A DNA stretch of 11,605 nucleotides from Gammaproteobacteria bacterium (GTDB lineage Bacteria; Pseudomonadota; Gammaproteobacteria; Enterobacterales; Kangiellaceae), in contig JABXIW010000261.1 of NCBI GenBank assembly GCA_013372875.1, positions 1 through 11,605 on the forward strand, written 5' to 3'. Below are positions 6,959 to 11,605 of this stretch, one piece after another (the first letter of the stretch is position 1; every line of letters starts with the position of its first letter). The translations under genes were made by a program, and so were the position numbers. The notes below the pieces were generated by a model that saw nothing but the letters and a program-made list of their open reading frames with translations, was not told the origin of the DNA and did not search any database.

Positions 6959-7037
6959 TGTTGCGGAGCTCATTGATACCTCAGCCTAGAGAGTTCCAAT
7001 TTCGAAACTGAGATATCGTGAGCCAAGCTCCGCAACA
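6959..7037 (-). ncRNA. 79-nt structured RNA element in the leader of the zinc-ribbon gene
   Basis: A perfect 12-bp outer stem (TGTTGCGGAGCT 6959-6970 with AGCTCCGCAACA 7026-7037) encloses an asymmetric internal loop and a second 10-bp stem (6975-6984 with 7008-7017). The only non-Watson-Crick position of the inner stem (6979/7013) becomes a G-U wobble in minus-strand RNA but is a C-A mismatch in plus-strand RNA. This points to function in the transcript of the small-gene cassette. No U-tract follows, so it is not a standard terminator; mRNA processing, stability or a cis-regulator is more likely. Confidence 0.55.
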
Positions 7038-7041
7038 AAAC

Positions 7042-7308
7042 TTATTGTGCTTTACCTTTCGGGGTATCTAGACCGCATTTAGTCTTATCAGTGACATGTC
7101 CATTCAAAGTTCCGCAAGCATCCGCTTTCCATTGCACGATGACACCGTAGGCTGAAGTGTGTTGAATACCTGCTTTTCCATTCCATTGTGGCTCTAGTAG
7201 CTCTTTCATTTTTGAGATATCGCCCGGATTACCACCGAACGTGCCACCTGCGAATACCGAAGATGCGAATAGCGAAGTTAGACCTAGTAGGATGATTGAT
7301 TTTTTCAT
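7042..7308 (-). CDS. 88-aa secreted protein of unknown function
   Basis: The N-terminus is a textbook Sec signal peptide: MKKS, a hydrophobic core IILLGLTSLFASS, and a VFA cleavage site after residue 20. The mature part of about 68 residues starts GGTFGGNPGD, is fairly polar, and has exactly two cysteines (C65 and C78), which could form a disulfide in the periplasm or outside. I do not recognise the family. The ATG at 7306-7308 has an AAGGA ribosome site about nine bases upstream. It heads the minus-strand small-gene cassette (zinc ribbon, then glycine-zipper peptide) and is divergent from the WYL regulator. A secreted effector, inhibitor or periplasmic partner of the zipper peptide is possible, with no direct evidence. 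Confidence 0.8.
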   Translation of the reverse strand: MKKSIILLGLTSLFASSVFAGGTFGGNPGDISKMKELLEPQWNGKAGIQHTSAYGVIVQWKADACGTLNGHVTDKTKCGLDTPKGKAQ

Positions 7309-7566
7309 TGTTGTTTTTCCTTAAATACGTAATGACGCCATCGATAAAGACGGCGTTAACGTGATTGATGATTAGTTTAGAAGGGGTGAACGACAGGGTG
7401 TGTCGCTCAGATGTAGAAATATTGAAATGATTGATGAATGCCTTGTAAGACATACCTTGGGGTAACCGATGAAAGCTATAGCAATATCAGTAACCTTATG
7501 AAAATTAGCTAGAAATAATCAGGTTCTTTCCGACCACGACACCACCTGACGAGCGACCTATCTACA
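7309..7566. promoter_or_regulatory. divergent regulatory region between secreted-protein gene and WYL regulator
   Basis: This 258-base region must carry the start signals of both divergent genes, but I find no hexamer pair good enough to name a promoter. It contains a palindrome GCTATAGC (7475-7482) flanked by two GTAACC motifs (7462-7467 and about 7491-7496), a candidate operator. A leader hairpin also lies at 7335-7356 (ACGCCATC with GACGGCGT, one wobble in minus-strand RNA). Confidence 0.4.
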
Positions 7567-8457
7567 ATGCGTAGAATGAAAGAGCATGACAAACTAGCGA
7601 AACGACTTGGCATTATCCTTACCCGTTTAAATACAGGTGAGAAGTTGCATTTGGATGATTTAAGTCGTGAATTTGGGGTAGCAAGAAGGACGTTAAATCG
7701 TGACTTCAATGAACGGTTAAACTACCTACCGATTCAGCGTGATGGTGCTTGTTACTCGTTAGACCCCAAGTTCCTAGGCAGACAGACTAATAATGAGCTA
7801 TCTCTCCTGCTGTTAAACATGGGATTCGATACTTTGTTCTCAGGCAAGCACTACCTAAGTAATGGTGTATTGAACAACAAGACCACACCGCCCTTTCTCT
7901 TCAAGAACCCACAAGTTGAGGATATTAGTGAATGTGCTTCAGTGTTCGAGAAACTTATCGAATCGATACAACGACGAAACGTGATTAGCTTTAGCCATGA
8001 AGGGGAAACCTACGAGGAGTTCCACAGCTACAAACTGTTGAATGACTCCGGCTACTGGTACATCGCTGGGACACATAGAAACCGTCTAGAGTCTCTCAGA
8101 GTGGCTAAGATTCGTGAGTTAGTGCGTTACGAGGATAAATACTCTCCTGACCCTAGCATTGAGCAAAAGCTGACTGGTTGTGAATACGAAGGTGAGTTAC
8201 TCACCCCCATTGATGTCCTTATTCAAATGAGCGCTAAAGGGGTAGAAGCCTTCTTAAATGAAGGTAACGCTGATGACTTCCGAATGTTGAAAGAGCTAGA
8301 TTCCGGTGATGTGTTAATTAGTCACCAAACCAAGAATATTCCAGAATTACTACGCCAACTTAAAACGTGGCTACCTCATGCAGAGGTACTCTCGCCTGAT
8401 TGGATAGGTTACTTGTTGAAGCAAGAGCTTCAAGCGTATTTAGATTCAACCAAGTAG
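7567..8457 (+). CDS. WYL-domain transcriptional regulator (HTH-WYL-WCX)
   Basis: The 296-aa protein has the three-part build of WYL regulators. Residues about 8-67 form a DeoR/HTH_11-type winged helix (LDDLSREFGVARRTLNRDFNERL) ending in a wing at about 55-66. Residues about 135-190 form the WYL domain, with GYWYIAGTHRNR in place of the canonical W-Y-L core and a following LRVAKIREL strand. Residues about 212-293 match the WCX C-terminal extension. WYL domains sense ligands, often nucleic acids, and such proteins commonly repress phage-defence and mobile-element operons (BrxR and CapW are described examples of similar size). It is divergent from the small-gene cassette at 6538-7308, the likeliest target. 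No clear ribosome site supports either the ATG at 7567 or the one at 7576, so the start is uncertain by three codons. Confidence 0.88.
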   Translation: MRRMKEHDKLAKRLGIILTRLNTGEKLHLDDLSREFGVARRTLNRDFNERLNYLPIQRDGACYSLDPKFLGRQTNNELSLLLLNMGFDTLFSGKHYLSNGVLNNKTTPPFLFKNPQVEDISECASVFEKLIESIQRRNVISFSHEGETYEEFHSYKLLNDSGYWYIAGTHRNRLESLRVAKIRELVRYEDKYSPDPSIEQKLTGCEYEGELLTPIDVLIQMSAKGVEAFLNEGNADDFRMLKELDSGDVLISHQTKNIPELLRQLKTWLPHAEVLSPDWIGYLLKQELQAYLDSTK

Positions 8458-8840
8458 AAGGCCAGCACACTGAGTGACGGTGAACAGTACCTTCTTGATG
8501 GTAGAGCACTATGCTGTCCAGTTACCACGACATAATGATGTTTCACTGGGCCACTACAGCCCTCCCTCACCAAGAACTTACCACTATGCTCTGATTTTTA
8601 AGTCACCTATGTTGGGTATGGAAAGTGACTGATTTAGCCGAATCACAAACCGATACCGAGCAAGGTAAAACTCAAAACGATGCTGTTTTTAAGCTAACGC
8701 TAATAAACTAATAAATAACTGGCTGAGCCAGGTCCGATTAAATGACTAATTTATCATTAAACTCACAACTAAATGCAAAATAAGTTCACCAATCAAATAA
8801 TTCGACGTATAAAAACTTTCATTTTAGCACCACTAAATTC

Positions 8841-8869
8841 ACTCCCATTGCCACTGACGTAATGGGAGT
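8841..8869. terminator. perfect 9-bp hairpin, possible terminator
   Basis: ACTCCCATT pairs with AATGGGAGT around an 11-base loop. Only TTT follows on the plus strand, so termination is uncertain; it lies nearly 400 bases past the WYL stop. A second 7-bp stem follows directly (8873-8910). Confidence 0.4.
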
Positions 8870-8976
8870 TTCCATCCGTCCATAGCCCCTCCAACTCGGT
8901 ACAACGGATGTACAATCCTTGAGTTAGGTTTATCAATTAAGAGCTAATACCCCATCACTCATTCACCCACTTGAAC

Positions 8977-9042
8977 TGATGAATAGGAAAAAACCGTAGA
9001 GTATTTTTCCCTTACTCGCTCCGGTCAAGTTCCTGTTCATCA
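8977..9042. repeat. inverted repeat, 12 of 13 bases, 40-base spacer
   Basis: TGATGAATAGGAA (8977-8989) is the reverse complement of TTCCTGTTCATCA (9030-9042) except at one position. The spacer contains a further inverted pair GGAAAAA/TTTTTCC (8986-8992 with 9004-9010) that overlaps the left arm, so alternative folds are possible. Confidence 0.45.
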
Positions 9043-9057
9043 CAATGCTAATAAGTG

Positions 9058-9159
9058 CTATGCATCTTCCGCCATTACCTTAATTTCATCGAAGCAATCC
9101 ATCGATAGGTACGACAGGAAATTACTCTCCCACATCGAGTAGAACTCAGCGACACTCGG
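9058..9159 (-). pseudogene. possible C-terminal gene remnant (about 33 codons)
   Basis: The frame between two stops reads as natural-looking protein, including EFYSMWESNFLSYLSMDCF, and ends in TAG at 9058-9060. The only inner ATG (9133-9135) has no ribosome site. It lies directly behind the 142-aa gene on the same strand. It may be the tail of a lost gene or chance; the call is weak. Confidence 0.25.
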
Positions 9160-9173
9160 CTATATATGAAAGA

Positions 9174-9602
9174 TTAATCAGGGTTAGAGGCTAATGCTCG
9201 AAGCTCAGTTTTCACCACTTCATAGCGCTCAGACACCTGATGTAAGAACACATTATCGGGTACAGGATCAAGGATAGAGATAGTTCGCAGGATAGAAGCT
9301 AAGAACCCGCACGAATTGCTGCTTCCACCTGTTATTACTGGTTTCAATGCTGCTGACTTGAGTGTTTTACCTATTTGATCATCGAGCAGTGTAAAGATAG
9401 CTTCAAGGCGCACCCAACTGTTCGAAAACAATCCTGACGACGAGTTTTTAGAAACACGTATATAGAACTCCTGATCATCCTCTTTATAGGCAATCTGGTA
9501 CTCTAGAAAGCTCTCAGACTTAGGACTCAGCTTTGGACTCTGACCTTCTTTAACAATGGTGAACAAATCAACATCGTTATCCTTTTCAACCTTTTGGCTC
9601 AT
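9174..9602 (-). CDS. unrecognised 142-aa cytoplasmic protein
   Basis: No family recognised. The N-terminal third is charged and polar (KVEKDNDVDLF), followed by a probable strand region (LEYQIAYKEDDQEFYIRVSKN). A Ser/Gly-rich loop GGSSNSCGF (about 91-99) precedes a helical C-terminus. No signal peptide or membrane segment. The ATG at 9600-9602 has an ideal AAGGAGGA ribosome site that overlaps the TAA stop of the 127-aa gene upstream, leaving 12 bases between them. The two are therefore an operon with probable translational coupling. The location beside the integrase in an integrated element suggests accessory cargo, perhaps a two-protein unit, but the function is open. Confidence 0.75.
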   Translation of the reverse strand: MSQKVEKDNDVDLFTIVKEGQSPKLSPKSESFLEYQIAYKEDDQEFYIRVSKNSSSGLFSNSWVRLEAIFTLLDDQIGKTLKSAALKPVITGGSSNSCGFLASILRTISILDPVPDNVFLHQVSERYEVVKTELRALASNPD

Positions 9603-9614
9603 ATAAATTCCTCC

Positions 9615-9998
9615 TTATTCAGCCAGTTCAATTAACGTTTTAATCGCTTGGGTAGCGTTACTCGTGGAACCCATAACAAAACTTCCACTCCCATCGTCAG
9701 CATGGACACAACACGCCAAGACATAGGGTTCAGTCTCGTCTGGTAGCAAAATGACAAACTCGGGGTTTTCTATCGCATATGACAGAATGACCTCGGTATC
9801 TTCATCAACGTCAGCTAAGTCTTGGTCAGTATCATCTCGCTCAATCAAAATCAGACAGGTGGAAACTTCCTCCCAAAATTTCTCAGCCTCATCACGGTCA
9901 CCAGACCAAGGAAGCAATAGTTGATGTATCAATTGCTCTTTAATCGGTAAGGGCAACTCCAACTGTTCAGCATCAGTAAGACTTTTCACAACTTTCAT
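9615..9998 (-). CDS. unrecognised 127-aa acidic protein
   Basis: A small, strongly acidic protein with a central Asp/Glu-rich stretch (ERDDTDQDLADVDEDTEVI, about 53-71). Around it are hydrophobic strands (VSTCLILIE, EFVILLPDE, YVLACCVHADD) and a C-terminal helix (TQAIKTLIELAE). The acidity is compatible with a DNA mimic or a binding partner of a basic protein, but that is speculation. The ATG at 9996-9998 has a GGAG ribosome site. It is the first gene of a pair with the 142-aa protein and starts 29 bases after the T-tract of the integrase terminator, so its own promoter, if any, must overlap that terminator. A weak TTAGTT-17-TGTATC match is seen there. Confidence 0.75.
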   Translation of the reverse strand: MKVVKSLTDAEQLELPLPIKEQLIHQLLLPWSGDRDEAEKFWEEVSTCLILIERDDTDQDLADVDEDTEVILSYAIENPEFVILLPDETEPYVLACCVHADDGSGSFVMGSTSNATQAIKTLIELAE

Positions 9999-10026
9999 TT
10001 AATTTCTCCATCTAAATTCCAGATAC

Positions 10027-10063
10027 AAAAAAGCCCCTGAATAGAACTAACTATTCAGGGGCT
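10027..10063 (-). terminator. intrinsic terminator of the integrase gene
   Basis: A perfect 13-bp stem (AGCCCCTGAATAG with CTATTCAGGGGCT), a 6-base loop and TTTTTT on the minus strand, about 20 bases after the integrase stop. This is the strongest terminator in the window. Confidence 0.92.
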
Positions 10064-10084
10064 ATCGTTAATAGAATATATAGG

Positions 10085-11314
10085 TCAAACTACTTTAGGT
10101 TCGGGTAACACTAGATTCTCACTAGCCCTCTCGACCATATCAGACAAGGCATTCGCTCCACGCTCCAATGCTGTCTTATCAAATTTCCGGTAATGTAAGG
10201 TGCTCGACATATCAGCATGGTTTAAAACACGCTGAACCGACGTAACATCCATCCCAGAATTCAGAAGATTACTCGCTACCGAATGCCTCGCAGTGTGGAA
10301 AACAACACCTTCAGGATCGATACCAGCGTGATCCAGTATCAACTTCAGCGCTTTACGAGGGGGTGAGATATGCGTCCCTTCCCGACTACCGGGAAAGACA
10401 TGCGGATTACCGGGCTGCTTTAAATCCCTAAGCTCAGAAAACAACTCCAACATTAGAGGAGATAAATAGACCAAATGCGGCTTCTTATTTTTGGTCATTT
10501 TGATGAAAAGCGTACGATTATCAAAGTCAACGTCGTCCCACTGCCTCTCCATTAACTCAGATATTCGACAACCTGTTAACCACAACAGCGCAATCAGGTT
10601 CCCTTTCACTTTACAGTAGTAGGTACGAGCAACCTTTATCAGTAAAGCTGTCTCGTTCACATCGAGAAAACGAGTCCGAGCATTATTAACCGGCATCAAA
10701 GAAACCTTGGTCGCATGGTTGGGGGTATCAAGAACCTTAGAAGACAGTGAGCAAATCACCTTAACTAACGCAATAACATGATTATTCGTTCCAACAGAGT
10801 AGGGTTTACCCTTGTAGGTTTCAGTCGTGAGGTGGGACTGAAGCTTCATGATAGCGTGTGCAGAGAGCCTATCCATGGGGATTTTATAGATTGGCTTACA
10901 TCGCAAGAAGCGAGTTTCATCATCTTTCCATGACTTCTTACGGGTTTTAGCCCACGATAAATAGGTCTCATGGAAGAAAGTATAAACATCAGGCATCACA
11001 ACGGCAGAGCGAGAATCACGCTCTATCTTCGGATCAATACCGTCAGCGATTTGTACTTTAAGCTTACGCGCTTTGATTCGAGCGTCGTTTACATCCAAAT
11101 CTGGCCAGCGTCCTAAAGCTATACTCGTTTTCCTCCTAGTTACTGGACTGACATAACGTAAAAGGTACCGTTTGTTTCCCGTCCTACCGACGAGAACCTT
11201 TAGACCAATGGTCTGTTCATCAGACCATTCAATATCATTTGCTTTACTTGTCGATGGAGGGACTGGAAGCGCTTTGATAGCAGACGGGGTGAGGTTGATA
11301 GTTCGGTTGGTCAC
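10085..11314 (-). CDS. int: tyrosine recombinase/integrase, P4 type with DUF4102 N-terminus
   Basis: This 409-aa integrase is complete. Residues about 8-95 form the DUF4102 arm-binding domain (LTPSAIKALPVP, RYLLRYVSPVTRRKTSIALGRWPDL, ending ADGIDPKIERD). The core-binding domain follows at about 105-200 and the catalytic domain from about 215. The full catalytic set is visible: R250 in TGCRISEL, a lysine at 275-278, H340 and R343 in HTARHS, H366 in LNHAD, and nucleophile Y375 in LHYRKF. It would integrate and excise the element at a tRNA gene, consistent with the tRNA fragment at 1-33. The start is a GTG at 11312-11314 with AGGAG seven bases upstream; an ATG overlapping it runs straight into TGA (ATGTGA) and cannot be used. 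It is divergent from the gene at 11512 and ends in a strong terminator. Confidence 0.95.
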   Translation of the reverse strand: MTNRTINLTPSAIKALPVPPSTSKANDIEWSDEQTIGLKVLVGRTGNKRYLLRYVSPVTRRKTSIALGRWPDLDVNDARIKARKLKVQIADGIDPKIERDSRSAVVMPDVYTFFHETYLSWAKTRKKSWKDDETRFLRCKPIYKIPMDRLSAHAIMKLQSHLTTETYKGKPYSVGTNNHVIALVKVICSLSSKVLDTPNHATKVSLMPVNNARTRFLDVNETALLIKVARTYYCKVKGNLIALLWLTGCRISELMERQWDDVDFDNRTLFIKMTKNKKPHLVYLSPLMLELFSELRDLKQPGNPHVFPGSREGTHISPPRKALKLILDHAGIDPEGVVFHTARHSVASNLLNSGMDVTSVQRVLNHADMSSTLHYRKFDKTALERGANALSDMVERASENLVLPEPKVV

Positions 11315-11393
11315 ATGAAGACTCCTATGTGGTTAACATTAGAATCTTCATATATGTTTTATTCGAAGTTTATTCCTTGATTAACAAACAATA

Positions 11394-11455
11394 GTAGTGA
11401 TCTTGCACATAAAAACCACAAGTTAAATAATAGTCAACGAGACACGTATCACTAC
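11394..11455. promoter_or_regulatory. inverted repeat around a putative promoter, integrase upstream region
   Basis: GTAGTGAT (11394-11401) and ATCACTAC (11448-11455) form a perfect 8-bp inverted repeat with a 46-base spacer. Between them a plus-strand pair TTGCAC (11403-11408) and AATAAT (11426-11431) at 17-base spacing could drive the gene at 11512. The repeat could be an operator or an accessory site. Confidence 0.35.
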
Positions 11456-11511
11456 AGCACAAAAAATCAACATGTACCATCTAGTAATGACCATTTTAGC
11501 ATGGAGGCATT

Positions 11512-11605
11512 ATGGATAAGATACCGAAAACAGAAAAACTAACTATATACCTAATTCGGAATGGATACATAGAAGATAAAAGCTTCATCAAAATCGATAG
11601 CGCCA
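11512..11605 (+). CDS. 5' end of a gene resembling the TIGR04141/DUF6119 family (partial)
   Basis: The ATG at 11512-11514 is preceded by GGAGG four bases upstream, and 31 codons are open to the window edge. The N-terminus contains EKLTIYLIRNGYIEDKSFIK. From memory, this opening (KLTIYLI followed by a charged segment) resembles the sporadically distributed TIGR04141/DUF6119 proteins of about 500-600 aa, often found among defence and mobile-element genes. With only 31 residues this is a tentative family call; that a gene starts here is much better supported. It is divergent from the integrase, a typical position for element cargo. Confidence 0.55.
   Translation, partial: MDKIPKTEKLTIYLIRNGYIEDKSFIKIDSA

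Larger units (their letters stand above)
8458..9173. other. 716-base region without a convincing gene, several hairpins
   Basis: Between the WYL gene and the two small genes I find no ORF with a ribosome site. It holds a near-palindrome CTGGCTGAGCCAG (8719-8731), a perfect hairpin at 8841-8869, a second stem CATCCGT/ACGGATG (8873-8879 with 8904-8910), and a long inverted repeat (8977-8989 with 9030-9042). A short possible gene remnant lies at 9058-9159. It could be a replication origin, a non-coding RNA locus or a scar of lost cargo. Confidence 0.45.

Noticed and set aside
6959..7037. Integron attC site
   Set aside because: The outer arms lack the RYYYAAC/GTTRRRY core sites, and there is no integron integrase or cassette array.
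7229..7453. 74-codon minus-strand ORF upstream of the secreted protein
   Set aside because: It overlaps the signal-peptide gene in another frame and lacks a ribosome site; the secreted protein explains the region better.
7509..7709. 66-codon minus-strand ORF over the WYL gene start
   Set aside because: Antisense to the conserved helix-turn-helix coding region.
8737..8781. 13-codon ORF starting at an ATG in the hairpin-rich gap
   Set aside because: No proper ribosome site and too short to judge; probably chance.
1..11605. CRISPR array or retron
   Set aside because: No regularly spaced repeats and no reverse transcriptase or Cas gene; the repeats seen occur only in pairs.

Overview
The window looks like most of an integrated mobile element in a gamma-proteobacterium, most likely a Vibrio or relative. 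That reading rests on moderate GC, strong AAGGAGG-type ribosome sites and the style of the proteins; there is no host core gene to confirm it. The defining gene is a 964-aa family B DNA polymerase with all three exonuclease and all three polymerase motifs. Together with a P4-type tyrosine integrase and a truncated tRNA 3' half at the left edge, it makes a pipolin (a self-replicating element built around a primer-independent PolB, piPolB) the best explanation. A protein-primed PolB element is the alternative; no terminal protein gene is visible.

Layout, left to right. Bases 1-33 are the 3' half of a tRNA (probably tRNA-Trp, minus strand), the likely distal attachment-site copy; the other copy is not in the window. 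Bases 145-1773 hold a minus-strand pair: an unrecognised 277-aa protein followed by an FRG-domain protein. The FRG gene is out of frame at a (CATTG)3 tandem repeat, and its natural ATG start is also out of frame across an A8 run. Bases 2070-5911 are a minus-strand replication operon: 153-aa protein, 91-aa protein, then polB, with a good sigma-70 promoter at 5961-5989 and an intrinsic terminator or attenuator just before polB. Imperfect 51-56 nt direct repeats (1970-2020 and 6373-6428) flank this block.

Bases 6538-7308 are a minus-strand cassette of three tiny genes: a secreted 88-aa protein, a 33-aa zinc ribbon and a 65-aa glycine-zipper peptide. A large RNA hairpin and a terminator separate them. 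A WYL-domain transcription factor (7567-8457, plus strand) is transcribed divergently from it. Bases 8458-9173 hold no convincing gene but several hairpins. Two unrecognised small genes (9174-9998) and the integrase (10085-11314) follow on the minus strand. At the right edge a plus-strand gene begins (11512 on) whose N-terminus resembles the sporadically distributed TIGR04141/DUF6119 family.

Working model: polymerase and its two small partners replicate the element, the integrase moves it, and the FRG pair, the WYL-linked small-protein cassette and the TIGR04141-like gene are accessory, probably defence or competition cargo. The last point is inference from context.
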